Positions 32,865 to 41,226 of a stretch of DNA of 64,000 nucleotides are shown in pieces. The stretch is from DASVTR01 sp033855775 (GTDB lineage: Bacteria; Acidobacteriota; Blastocatellia; Pyrinomonadales; Pyrinomonadaceae): contig JAWVFT010000126.1 of assembly GCA_033855775.1 (NCBI GenBank), forward strand, positions 1 through 64,000. The letters are read 5' to 3'. Made by a program: the position numbers and the translations under genes. Below the pieces are notes generated by a model, which worked only from the letters and a program-made list of their open reading frames with translations, was not told the origin of the DNA and did no database searches. Within the stretch, counting starts at the first letter, position 1, and the number at the start of each line of letters is the position of its first letter.

Positions 32865-33461
32865 ATGTCTTCCAGAATCATCACGCTGCCCAACCTGCTC
32901 ACCATGTTTCGCATGGTGCTGATTCCCGTTTTCGTCTCGTTCCTCTTTTACCAGCGATTCGGGTGGGCCTTGGTCGTCTTCCTGCTGGCTGGCGTCACGG
33001 ACGGCTTGGACGGTTTGTTCGCGCGCCGCTTCAATCAGAAATCGCAACTCGGCACGATTCTGGACCCCATCGCAGACAAACTGCTGCTGACCACTTCCTT
33101 CATCGTTCTCTCGCTCAAGCAGATTAGCCCGATGCCTCTGCCGCGCCACTTCCCCGTACCCTTCTGGGTGACGACCGCCGTCATCAGCCGCGACATTTTT
33201 ATCCTCGTCGGGGCGGCGGCCATCAACGTCGTGACAGGGTTTCGCGGCTTTCGTCCCTCCCTGCTCGGCAAAATCAACACGACCGTGCAGATTCTAGCCA
33301 TCGCCGCCATCCTTATCGCCGCCATCTTCCCGTCCGTCAGCGGCTACCTGCCGACCGTTTACACGATTGTCTTCGCCTTCGCACTCTTTTCCGGCATCCA
33401 TTACGTCTTTTTCGCCTCCCGTTTGCTCAACGAAGACCGGCGGCAAAACGACGAAAGCTGA
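32865..33461 (+). CDS. pgsA: CDP-diacylglycerol--glycerol-3-phosphate 3-phosphatidyltransferase
   Basis: The protein has 198 residues and about six membrane helices. The CDP-alcohol phosphatidyltransferase motif is complete: D46-x2-D49-G50-x2-A53-R54-x8-G63-x3-D67-x3-D71. The enzyme joins CDP-diacylglycerol and glycerol-3-phosphate to make phosphatidylglycerol phosphate in the inner membrane. Assignment to pgsA rather than another CDP-alcohol transferase rests on the N-terminal NLLTMFRMVLIPVF. There is no Shine-Dalgarno; the right arm of the heptad repeat occupies that place. Confidence 0.85.
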   Translation: MSSRIITLPNLLTMFRMVLIPVFVSFLFYQRFGWALVVFLLAGVTDGLDGLFARRFNQKSQLGTILDPIADKLLLTTSFIVLSLKQISPMPLPRHFPVPFWVTTAVISRDIFILVGAAAINVVTGFRGFRPSLLGKINTTVQILAIAAILIAAIFPSVSGYLPTVYTIVFAFALFSGIHYVFFASRLLNEDRRQNDES

Positions 33462-33553
33462 GCGAAAAAGCCCTTAAAATTGCGCGTCAAGTTGTTGCCA
33501 GCCGGGCCGTTTCGCTGATGCAACTTATGTATGAGTTGCGCATCAAATAAAAG

Positions 33554-33582
33554 TTGACAATACCTGACTCAGGTATTATATT
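33554..33582 (+). promoter_or_regulatory. dnaK operon promoter with palindromic operator in the spacer
   Basis: A consensus -35 TTGACA (33554-33559), a 17-base spacer and -10 TATATT (33577-33582) form a textbook sigma-70 promoter. The spacer is almost entirely the perfect palindrome AATACCTGACTCAGGTATT (33559-33577; 9-bp arms, one central base). A repressor bound there would block RNA polymerase. HspR, encoded at the end of this operon, is the obvious candidate. The right half ACTCAGG differs by one base from the HAIR half-site ACTCAAG, but the N7 spacing of HAIR is missing. Confidence 0.88.
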
Positions 33583-33607
33583 AACGACGCGTTCAACTTA
33601 CTGCCAA

Positions 33608-33649
33608 AGCCGTCTACGATTCTTGTTTTTGGGAAGAATCAGGACGGCT
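33608..33649 (+). promoter_or_regulatory. Hairpin in the dnaK mRNA leader
   Basis: AGCCGT and GATTCTT (33608-33613, 33618-33624) pair with AAGAATC and ACGGCT (33634-33640, 33644-33649), leaving a small internal bulge and a loop rich in T and G. It falls in the leader of roughly 145 bases between the promoter and the dnaK start. It could affect mRNA stability or temperature response. Confidence 0.5.
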
Positions 33650-33734
33650 CTTCGGCGAGAGGCGAGCGCAGGGGCCGCCACGGATTGTCCTTTAGAGAGC
33701 GGTCAATCAAGTCATATTTGGAGAACAATCAGCG

Positions 33735-35675
33735 ATGAGCAAGATTATAGGCATAGATTTAGGCACGACCAACTCGGTGGTGGCCGTGATGGAAGGCGGC
33801 GAGCCGACCGTTATCACCAACTCGGAGGGAGGCCGCACGACGCCTTCCGTGGTCGCTTTCACGAAGGACGGCAATCGTCTGGTCGGGCAAGTGGCGAAGC
33901 GTCAGGCCGTCACCAATCCTGAGAATACGGTCTATTCGATTAAGCGTTTCATGGGCCGTCGCTACGACGAAGTGACGGAAGAGATTAAACAGGTTCCCTA
34001 TAAAGTTCAGGGCGCCGGAACCAGCGGCGACGTGCGCGTTGCGGCTGGCGGCAAAGAGTATAGCCCGCCGGAAATTTCGGCGATGATTCTGCAAAAGATG
34101 AAGCAGTCGGCCGAGGATTACTTAGGGCAGAAGGTTGACAAGGCCGTCATCACCGTCCCGGCTTACTTTAACGACGCGCAGCGGCAGGCGACGAAGGACG
34201 CCGGGCGCATCGCCGGTCTTGAAGTGATGCGTATCGTCAACGAGCCGACGGCAGCCGCTTTGGCTTACGGCCTCGACAAGAAGAAGGATGAAACGATTGC
34301 TGTCTTCGACTTTGGCGGCGGCACGTTCGACATCTCGATTCTCGAAGTCGGCGAAGGCGTCGTCGAAGTGAAGTCCACGAACGGCGACACGCATCTCGGC
34401 GGCGACGACATTGACGAGCGTTTGATGGAGTGGATTACAGAAGAGTTCAAGAAAGATCAGGGCATCGACCTGTCGAACGACAAGATGGCTTTGCAGCGTT
34501 TGAAGGAAGCCGCGGAGAAGGCGAAGATTGAACTGTCGAGCGCGATGGAGACGGAGATTAACCTGCCCTTCATCACAGCCGACCAGTCCGGGCCGAAGCA
34601 CTTAGTCATGAAGCTGACGCGGGCCAAGTTCGAGCAGTTAATCGAGCCGATTTTGCAGCGCTTGAAGAACCCCGTCGAGCAGGCCATCAAGGATGCGTCG
34701 CTGGATGCGAGCAAGGTTGACGAGGTGGTTCTCGTCGGCGGCTCGACGCGCATTCCGAGGGTGCAGGAGATGGTTAAGGGACTGTTCGGTAAAGAGCCGA
34801 ACAAGTCAGTCAACCCGGACGAAGTGGTGGCGGTCGGCGCGGCTGTGCAGGCTGGCGTCCTCTCCGGCGAGAAGACGGACATACTGCTGCTGGACGTGAC
34901 GCCCTTGAGCCTCGGCATCGAAACGCTCGGCGGCGTCTTCACCAAGCTCATCGAACGCAACACGACGATTCCGACTCGAAAGTCTGAAACCTTCTCGACG
35001 GCTTCGGACAATCAAACGTCGGTCGAAGTCCACGTCCTACAGGGCGAACGTCCGATGGCGGGCGACAATCGCACGCTCGGCAAGTTTCATCTGGTCGGGA
35101 TTCCGCCCGCGCCGCGCGGCATGCCGCAGGTCGAAGTAACGTTTGATATTGACGCCAACGGCATCGTCAACGTCTCGGCGAAAGACAATGGCACGGGCCG
35201 CGAGCAGAAGATAACGATTACGGCATCGAGCGGCTTGTCGAAGGAAGAGATTGACAAGATGATGCGCGATGCCGAATCGCACGCGGGCGAAGACCAGCGC
35301 AAGCGCGACGAGATAGAAGCGCGCAATCGTCTGGACGCTCTCGTCTATCAGATGGAGAAGACCGTCAGCGACAGCCGCGATAAGCTGGACACGAGCATCG
35401 TCTCCGAAGTCGAGTCGGCTATTGCCGACGCGAAGAAGGCTTCGACCGAAGGCGACGTTGATAGCATGAACAATGCTTTCAACTCTCTGCAATCGGCCTC
35501 GCATCGTCTCGCCGAAGCTCTCTATAAACAGCAGGGCAGCGGCGGCGGCTCCGCAGACGACCAAGCCTCGGCAGCGGGCGCTTCCACCTCCGGCTCGACC
35601 GGGCAAAGCACGAGCGGCGGCGGTGACGATAACGTCATTGATGCTGAGTACGTGGACGCAGACGAGAACAAGTAA
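33735..35675 (+). CDS. dnaK: Molecular chaperone DnaK (Hsp70)
   Basis: The protein has 646 residues, the normal DnaK length. The N-terminal ATPase domain carries GIDLGTTNSVVAVMEGGEP, the phosphate loops VFDFGGGTFD and VLVGGSTRIP, and the GrpE-sensitive long-loop features of bacterial DnaK. The substrate domain begins after DVTPLSLGIETLGG, and the tail ends in the typical NVIDAEYVDADENK. It folds and refolds proteins with DnaJ and a nucleotide exchange factor. It heads a dnaK-dnaJ-hspR operon; grpE is not in it. GGAG lies upstream of the ATG at a rather long spacing. Confidence 0.98.
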   Translation: MSKIIGIDLGTTNSVVAVMEGGEPTVITNSEGGRTTPSVVAFTKDGNRLVGQVAKRQAVTNPENTVYSIKRFMGRRYDEVTEEIKQVPYKVQGAGTSGDVRVAAGGKEYSPPEISAMILQKMKQSAEDYLGQKVDKAVITVPAYFNDAQRQATKDAGRIAGLEVMRIVNEPTAAALAYGLDKKKDETIAVFDFGGGTFDISILEVGEGVVEVKSTNGDTHLGGDDIDERLMEWITEEFKKDQGIDLSNDKMALQRLKEAAEKAKIELSSAMETEINLPFITADQSGPKHLVMKLTRAKFEQLIEPILQRLKNPVEQAIKDASLDASKVDEVVLVGGSTRIPRVQEMVKGLFGKEPNKSVNPDEVVAVGAAVQAGVLSGEKTDILLLDVTPLSLGIETLGGVFTKLIERNTTIPTRKSETFSTASDNQTSVEVHVLQGERPMAGDNRTLGKFHLVGIPPAPRGMPQVEVTFDIDANGIVNVSAKDNGTGREQKITITASSGLSKEEIDKMMRDAESHAGEDQRKRDEIEARNRLDALVYQMEKTVSDSRDKLDTSIVSEVESAIADAKKASTEGDVDSMNNAFNSLQSASHRLAEALYKQQGSGGGSADDQASAAGASTSGSTGQSTSGGGDDNVIDAEYVDADENK

Positions 35676-35693
35676 AACTAGTGACAAGTGACA

Positions 35694-35790
35694 AGTGACG
35701 AGTGACGAGCAAGAAGAAGTGACGAGCCGTAAGCTGTTAGCGTTGAGCCTTTGGCTTTAACTCGTCACTTGCTGCTCGTCACTCGTCACT
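35694..35790. repeat. Heptad-word (GTGACGA) inverted repeat between dnaK and dnaJ
   Basis: The left part from 35681 reads GTGACAA, GTGACAA, GTGACGA, GTGACGA. Arms 35694-35726 and 35761-35790 pair as 18 bp, a small bulge, then 10-11 bp. CTCGTCACTG (35782-35791) ends eight bases before the dnaJ ATG, which has no Shine-Dalgarno. Confidence 0.88.
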
Positions 35791-35799
35791 GCTTTTCAA

Positions 35800-36984
35800 A
35801 TGGCAAAACAGGATTACTATCAAGTGTTGGGCGTCAAGCGCGACGCGAAGCCGGAAGAGATTAAGAAGGCTTATCGCAGGCTGGCCCGCAAGTATCACCC
35901 GGACGTGAATCCGGGCGACAAGTCCGCAGAGGAACGCTTCAAGCTGATTACGGAGGCGCACGACGTGCTCTCCGACCAGAAGAAGCGGCAGGTCTACGAC
36001 CGCTTCGGGCAGTACTCGGATAATCTGGCGGACGCGGCGGCGCGCGGGGCGACGGGGCCGCAGCCGGGCGCGGGCCGTAGCTCCGGCGGCTTTGATTTCG
36101 AGGGCTTCGATTGGAACCCGACGAACTCAGGAGCCACCAGCGGCGGCGGTGGAACGAGTTTCCGCGACATCTTCGCAGACCTCTTCGGCGGCGGCAGTAG
36201 CGCCAAGCCGGAACAGGAACCGCCGCGCCCTCAACCGCAACGCGGCGCGGACATAGAGATGCCATTGGCTCTCTCCTTCGAGGAAGCCATCACGGGCTTG
36301 ACGACGAATTTGACAATCAATCGCTCGGAGCAGTGTTCGCGTTGCAACGGGGCTGGCGACACGGGCGGCGCGGTCGTCGTCTGTTCGACTTGCAAAGGCG
36401 CCGGGCAAGTGCAGCGCGCTGGCGGGCGTTTGAAGTTCTCGCAGGAGTGCTCGGATTGCGGCGGCACGGGCCGTCGTCGTCAACCCTGCTCGCTCTGCAA
36501 GGGCAGCGGCGTGATGCCGAAGACAGAGACGCTCAAGGGCGTGCGTATTCCGCCGGGAGTTGATACGGGGTCGCGCGTGCGCATCGCCGGCAAGGGACAA
36601 GGCGGGAGGCTCGGCGCTCCACCCGGCGATTTGTACATCATCACGAACGTCGGGGCGCACAGGTATTTCAAACGCAAGGGCGACAACATCTATGTGACCG
36701 TGCCCGTCACTGTGCCGGAAGCGGCGCTCGGAGCCAACATCGAAGTCCCGACGGTCGAAGGCAAGACGCAGTTGAAAATCAGGCCCGGCACGCAGTCAGG
36801 AATGAAGATTCGACTGCGCGAGCGCGGCGTCCCAAGTTTGCGCAACCCAAACTTGCGCGGCGACCAGTTTGTCGAAGTGCAGGTCATGCTGCCGAAGGTG
36901 ATTTCCGAAGAGACGAAGGAGTTGCTCCGCCGCTACGCGCAAATCAACACGGAGAATCCGCGCGTGGTGATGGGATTGGAATAG
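35800..36984 (+). CDS. dnaJ: Co-chaperone DnaJ (Hsp40)
   Basis: The protein has 394 residues. It has a J domain (residues 1-70) with the HPD motif in KYHPDVNPGD, then a Gly/Phe- and Ser-rich region. The zinc domain has all four CxxCxGxG repeats: CSRCNGAG, CSTCKGAG, CSDCGGTG, CSLCKGSG. The C-terminal substrate-binding domains follow (VRIPPGVDTGSRVRIAGKG, EVPTVEGKTQLKIRPGTQSG). This is a type I DnaJ that stimulates DnaK ATPase and delivers substrates. Inverted heptad repeats flank it on both sides. Confidence 0.97.
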   Translation: MAKQDYYQVLGVKRDAKPEEIKKAYRRLARKYHPDVNPGDKSAEERFKLITEAHDVLSDQKKRQVYDRFGQYSDNLADAAARGATGPQPGAGRSSGGFDFEGFDWNPTNSGATSGGGGTSFRDIFADLFGGGSSAKPEQEPPRPQPQRGADIEMPLALSFEEAITGLTTNLTINRSEQCSRCNGAGDTGGAVVVCSTCKGAGQVQRAGGRLKFSQECSDCGGTGRRRQPCSLCKGSGVMPKTETLKGVRIPPGVDTGSRVRIAGKGQGGRLGAPPGDLYIITNVGAHRYFKRKGDNIYVTVPVTVPEAALGANIEVPTVEGKTQLKIRPGTQSGMKIRLRERGVPSLRNPNLRGDQFVEVQVMLPKVISEETKELLRRYAQINTENPRVVMGLE

Positions 36985-37092
36985 CAGTGACAAGTAATGA
37001 GCAGCGAGTGACGAGCTAAAACAGGTCGCCCGTCGCTCACAGAGTTTGTCTCTTACTCTTGCCTGTCACTTGTCACTCATCACTCGTCACTG
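36985..37092. repeat. Heptad-word (GTGACGA) inverted repeat between dnaJ and hspR
   Basis: Arms 36985-37013 and 37064-37092 match at 23 of 29 positions. The left arm begins on the base after the dnaJ stop codon. The right arm ends in CTCGTCACTG five bases before the hspR ATG, which lacks a Shine-Dalgarno. Confidence 0.8.
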
Positions 37093-37097
37093 TAGTT

Positions 37098-37499
37098 ATG
37101 AAACGCAAGGTTCGCACATACACGATTAGCGCGGTGGCCGAGCAGTACGAGATACACCCGCAGACTTTGCGCTTGTACGAGCGTGAAGGCTTGTTGAAGC
37201 CATCGCGTTCCGAGGGCAACACGCGGCTTTACACCGACACGGACCTTGAACGCCTCGAAGTGATTCTCAGCTTGACGCGCGACCTGGGCGTGAATCTGGC
37301 GGGCGTCGAAATCATTCTCAACATGCGCGAGAAGATGGACGCGATGCAGCGCGAGTTCGAGCGTTTCTTCGAGTACCTGCAAACGCACGCGGCGGAGTTT
37401 TCGCAGTTCACTGACGCGCCGCCGCCCGAAGCGGGCGCGCTCGTTCCCTATTCGCGCATCAACGCTCTGCGCCTGCGCCGCCGCTCGCTCGTCAAGTAG
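37098..37499 (+). CDS. hspR: Heat-shock repressor HspR (MerR family)
   Basis: ATG at 37098 gives 133 residues. The MerR-type winged helix-turn-helix is clear (ISAVAEQYEIHPQTLRLYER, EGLLKPSRSEGNTRLYTD, LERLEVILSLTRDLGVNLAG). The HPQTLR phrase and the NLAGVEIIL helix are typical of HspR. The C-terminal helix would form the dimer coil. HspR represses dnaK operons and in known cases needs DnaK as co-repressor, giving feedback on chaperone supply. Its place as last gene of the operon, and the palindrome in the dnaK promoter, fit autoregulation. Confidence 0.9.
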   Translation: MKRKVRTYTISAVAEQYEIHPQTLRLYEREGLLKPSRSEGNTRLYTDTDLERLEVILSLTRDLGVNLAGVEIILNMREKMDAMQREFERFFEYLQTHAAEFSQFTDAPPPEAGALVPYSRINALRLRRRSLVK

Positions 37500-37819
37500 C
37501 GACCGCCGCAAAGCGCCGTCCGGCATTCCCTGCCGCTCGAACGGGCGCGCGACTCATCCAACACACGAGAGCCAGCCGCTCGTCGCCCGCGTCTCGCGCA
37601 TCGCTCATTACTCACCGCTCGTCACTCATCTCTCGTCACGTCTTACTCCTGCTCGTCACTCATCACTCATCGCTTCTTGCTCTTGCTCGTCGCTTGCTGC
37701 TTATCACTTGCTGCTGTTTTTCCGACTTGTCTTCTCTCTGCGCGCGATGCTACAGTTCGCTCTCCATTTGCGCGTTCGCTCTGAACGATTCGTCCTGAAA
37801 AATTCATCGGCCATTGAAC
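37500..37819. repeat. One-sided heptad-word array (CTCGTCA/CTCATCA) downstream of hspR
   Basis: From about 37603 to 37716 the sequence is a run of 7-bp words such as CTCGTCA, CTCATCT, CTCGTCA, CTCATCA, CTCATCG, CTTGCTG, CTTATCA, CTTGCTG. Only one orientation is present, unlike the paired arms elsewhere, so it may be a relic or half of a pair. TTTTT follows at 37717. The rest of the gap up to the receptor gene holds nothing else recognisable. Confidence 0.7.
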
Positions 37820-40800
37820 ATGAATAGCCATCTTCGTCGCTTCATTTTCGCCATCTTCTTCGCCTGCATCGCTCCTGCGGCCCTTTCATCCTTCGCGCCG
37901 TCGGCGTTCTCCGCTCGCGCCCAAGACCTCGACGACGTGAGTATCAGCGGGCGCGTCACAGACCAGACGGGCGCGCTTGTGCCGAACGCTTCCGTGACGG
38001 CGGTGCTGGTCGAGACGGGAGCCGAGCGCACGGTGACGAGCGACGCGCAGGGGCGTTATCGAATCATCGAACTGAACCCCGGCCTTTACACCGTGCGCGC
38101 GACGGCCACAGGCTTTGCGATCGAAGAGAAGACGGACTTGACGACCATCTCCGGCCAGAACGTGCAACTCGATTTCTCGCTGCCACCGGCTGGCGTCGTC
38201 GCCGAGCAGACGACCGTGAGCGAAGCTGACGCGCCGCTCGTTGACACGACGCGGACGGTCGTCGGCGGCACCGTCACGACGCAGGAGATAGAGGAACTGC
38301 CCAACGTTAGCCGCTCGCCGCTCGATTTGATCTTCACGCTCGGCGGCGTCACGGAAGAGCCGCTCTCGACGCGCGACCTCGCCGAAGACCGTGGAGTTAA
38401 TCCGAACACGACGCCCGAAGAGGCCGGGACGTTCTCGCTCTCCGGCAGCCCCGCCTACTCCAACAACATCACGATTGACGGGCTTGACAACAACGACGAC
38501 CGCGCGGCGCGCGAACGCTTTCAGCCTTCCATCGAAGCGGTCGAGGAAGTGCAGGTCATTACCAACCAGTTTTCGGCGGAGTACGGGCGGGCCTCCGGTG
38601 GGCGCATCAACATTCGCACGCGCGGCGGCTCGAACAAGTATCGCGGTCGCGGCTTCTACTTTTATCGAAACGACATCTTCAACGCCAACACGTCCAACAA
38701 TCAGGCGCGCGGTCTGCCGCGTCTGCCCCTCGAAGAGCACGACCCCGGCTTGACCTTCAGCGGCCCCGTCCGCCTGCCCTTCTACGACGGGCGCAAGCGC
38801 ACCTTCTTTTTTAGTTCCTACGAGTACGACACCATTCTCGACTCGGCCTTCGTTGACACGCTCGTTCCCGTTCAGCAGAACCCGCTCTTTCCGCTGCCCG
38901 CCCCGACGAGTCCGAACGAGAGACAAGCGGAGATCGCTCCGACCGGCAGCGCGGCAACGCTCGTCGCGCCCTTCGTCTCCGGCCTTAGCACGCCGGTTCG
39001 CAACCACACCTTCACGACGCGCATCGACCATCGCTTTAACGATCTGCACAACGGCTCGCTCGTCTATCAACTGGGCCGCCAGAAAAACCTGCGACAGTTT
39101 GGCGGCGGCAATCGTCTGGCCGAAACTTTAATCGGCAGAACGCGCAACTCCGACGCCATCTCTTACACGGATAACTACGTCTTCTCGGCTCGCCTAGTTA
39201 ATCAACTACGCTTTCAAATCTCGCGGCTAACGCCCGCCATCTCAGCCGACGGCGGCGCGACAACGCCCGTCGTCCTGATAAGCATTGCCCCGTCCGTTCC
39301 ATCGCTCGACACGCAGCTACGTTCAAACCCGCTCATCGCCGGGACTTCAACTTCCGGCGCGACCGACCGCCGCGAGAATCGCGTCCAGTTTCAGGATGCT
39401 GTGGCTTACGTCTGGGGCTCGCACTCTTTGAAATTCGGCGGCGACTATCAACGCATCCGCTCCACCTTCATCGACCTTTCCGACGCCTCCGGCACCTTCG
39501 ACTTTGACAGCGCGGGCGACTTTCTAGCCAACACGCCGAGCCGCTTTCGCCAAAACTTTCAAACCGAATCCATCCAGCGCAACACCTACGCGGGCGTCTT
39601 CGTGCAGGACGAATGGCGCCTTAAGCCGAACCTGACGGTCAGCTACGGCCTTCGCTACGAGAACGAATCAATCGTCCGCGACCGCAACAACTTCGGCCCG
39701 CGCTTCGCCGTCGCCTACGACCCGTTTCGCTCCGGCAAGACCGTCATCCGCCTGGGCGCGGGCATCTTCTACAATCGCGCGCTGCTCCGCACGATTGACG
39801 ATTTCACGCTCGGCGCGCAGCAGCTTTTCTTAGACACCAACGACATCCCCGTCACCGAACGGCAGAACGTGCTTAACCAGATTCGCTTCCCTCAAGTGTT
39901 GACCGCAGACTCCGCGCTCGTCCGCCAGTTCGGCTCGCTCAACACGAGCTTCTCGCGCCGTCTGGACCCGACCTTGCGCATCCCCGAAAGCTATCAAGCC
40001 AACGTCGGCTTCGAGCGCGAGATTGGCCGCCGCTACATCTTCGGGGCCAACTACACATACAATCGCGGCCTGCATCTGTGGCGCGAGTTCAACGCGAACG
40101 CGCCGCGCCTGCCCGCAGGCTTCAGCGGCTTTTCAAACTTTCTGCTCTCGCGCGACTTCCAGAATTTTCGTCTCTGCCCGACCTGCTCGCGCCCGCTTTT
40201 CAACGGCACGGGCGCAGGCGAACTCGTGCGCTTCCAACTCTCTTCCGGCAATCCTTCAGACCCGAACGCCGTCGGGCGCGTCGTCGAGTTCGGCGTCCCC
40301 ATCTCGCTCATCAATCTCAACAGCATCAACTCCACCTCCGCGCTCAATGCCGCCCTCGGAGCTTTGAACAACTTGCGCCCGGACCCGACGCGCACGGAGA
40401 TTGAGCAACTGGCATCCATCGGCAACAGCTTCTACCACGGACTGACGCTCGAACTGAGCAGCCGCTTTCGTCGCAACCCGCACGGCTTCGGCTATTCCTT
40501 CCGCGCCGCCTACACGCTCTCGCATTTGATCGACGACGGCATCGTCAACACTTCCGACGCGCTGAGAGTCGCAGACTTTCGCGCCGAACGCTCGCGCAGC
40601 CTGCTCGACCGTCGCCATCGCTTCGTTTTTTCAGGCACGCTTGAGACGCCGCCGTCGCTCGGCAAGCTGCGCATCTCGCCGCTCATGCGAATCTCTTCGA
40701 GCGCGCCTTTCAACATCTCCATCGGCGGCACAGACCGCAATCTGGACGACATAGGCAACGACCGCCCCATCTTCACGGGCGACCTCAGCCTGCTCCGCGC

Positions 40801-41158
40801 GCGCGAACCCGGCCAGCCGCTCAATCCGAACTTGCTCGCGCTCTTTGCTCTGCCGACCATCGGGCAGACCGGAAACCTGCCGCGCAACGCCGGATTCGGG
40901 CCGGGCCAATTCCTGCTCGACATCAACATCACGCGCGAGTTTCGCGTCGGCGAGCGCATGCGCCTGCGCCCCGTCGTTGAGATTGACAACTTACTGAACA
41001 AGACCGTCTTCAGCTTCGGCACGGAGTTCATCAACTTCAGCAACTTCAGTCCGACCGCCACGCCCGAACAGCGACAGGCGTTTCTTGACACCTTCCTCGT
41101 CACCACGCGCACACTGCGCCCGCGACAGGTACGCATCGGCGTGCGCTTCGATTTCTAA
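37820..41158 (+). CDS. TonB-dependent receptor with N-terminal carboxypeptidase-regulatory-like domain
   Basis: ATG at 37820 gives 1112 residues. A signal peptide ends near AFSARAQ. A carboxypeptidase-regulatory-like domain (VSISGRVTDQTGALVPNASV) is followed by a plug domain (NNITIDGLDNND, VQVITNQFSAEYGRASGG). A long beta-barrel ends in RPRQVRIGVRFDF with a terminal Phe, as needed for outer-membrane insertion. It should import or bind a large ligand with TonB energy. No transporter or degradation gene is adjacent that would name the ligand. The N-terminal domain matches that of the partial receptor at 1-760. Confidence 0.92.
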   Translation: MNSHLRRFIFAIFFACIAPAALSSFAPSAFSARAQDLDDVSISGRVTDQTGALVPNASVTAVLVETGAERTVTSDAQGRYRIIELNPGLYTVRATATGFAIEEKTDLTTISGQNVQLDFSLPPAGVVAEQTTVSEADAPLVDTTRTVVGGTVTTQEIEELPNVSRSPLDLIFTLGGVTEEPLSTRDLAEDRGVNPNTTPEEAGTFSLSGSPAYSNNITIDGLDNNDDRAARERFQPSIEAVEEVQVITNQFSAEYGRASGGRINIRTRGGSNKYRGRGFYFYRNDIFNANTSNNQARGLPRLPLEEHDPGLTFSGPVRLPFYDGRKRTFFFSSYEYDTILDSAFVDTLVPVQQNPLFPLPAPTSPNERQAEIAPTGSAATLVAPFVSGLSTPVRNHTFTTRIDHRFNDLHNGSLVYQLGRQKNLRQFGGGNRLAETLIGRTRNSDAISYTDNYVFSARLVNQLRFQISRLTPAISADGGATTPVVLISIAPSVPSLDTQLRSNPLIAGTSTSGATDRRENRVQFQDAVAYVWGSHSLKFGGDYQRIRSTFIDLSDASGTFDFDSAGDFLANTPSRFRQNFQTESIQRNTYAGVFVQDEWRLKPNLTVSYGLRYENESIVRDRNNFGPRFAVAYDPFRSGKTVIRLGAGIFYNRALLRTIDDFTLGAQQLFLDTNDIPVTERQNVLNQIRFPQVLTADSALVRQFGSLNTSFSRRLDPTLRIPESYQANVGFEREIGRRYIFGANYTYNRGLHLWREFNANAPRLPAGFSGFSNFLLSRDFQNFRLCPTCSRPLFNGTGAGELVRFQLSSGNPSDPNAVGRVVEFGVPISLINLNSINSTSALNAALGALNNLRPDPTRTEIEQLASIGNSFYHGLTLELSSRFRRNPHGFGYSFRAAYTLSHLIDDGIVNTSDALRVADFRAERSRSLLDRRHRFVFSGTLETPPSLGKLRISPLMRISSSAPFNISIGGTDRNLDDIGNDRPIFTGDLSLLRAREPGQPLNPNLLALFALPTIGQTGNLPRNAGFGPGQFLLDINITREFRVGERMRLRPVVEIDNLLNKTVFSFGTEFINFSNFSPTATPEQRQAFLDTFLVTTRTLRPRQVRIGVRFDF

Positions 41159-41168
41159 AACGGTTAGA

Positions 41169-41226
41169 CAGACGCAGCAAGAGCGCTGAGAGTTGAGTTC
41201 AACTCTCAGCGCTCTTGCTGCGTCTG
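41169..41226 (+). terminator. Perfect 27-bp stem hairpin after the receptor gene
   Basis: Bases 41169-41195 and 41200-41226 are exact reverse complements with a four-base loop (AGTT). Up to three more pairs extend the base of the stem. TTTC follows. It lies ten bases past the receptor stop. Stem length and perfection exceed an ordinary terminator. The remaining 250 bases to the convergent HD-GYP gene hold no supported gene. Confidence 0.85.

Noticed and set aside
32760..37716. CRISPR array
   Set aside because: The repeated words are 7 bp, degenerate and contiguous without unique spacers, and they occur in inverted pairs; no cas gene is present.
37886..39070. Open frame of 394 codons opposite the receptor gene
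   Set aside because: It is antisense to a TonB-type receptor with signal peptide and plug motifs, and it shows no family features.
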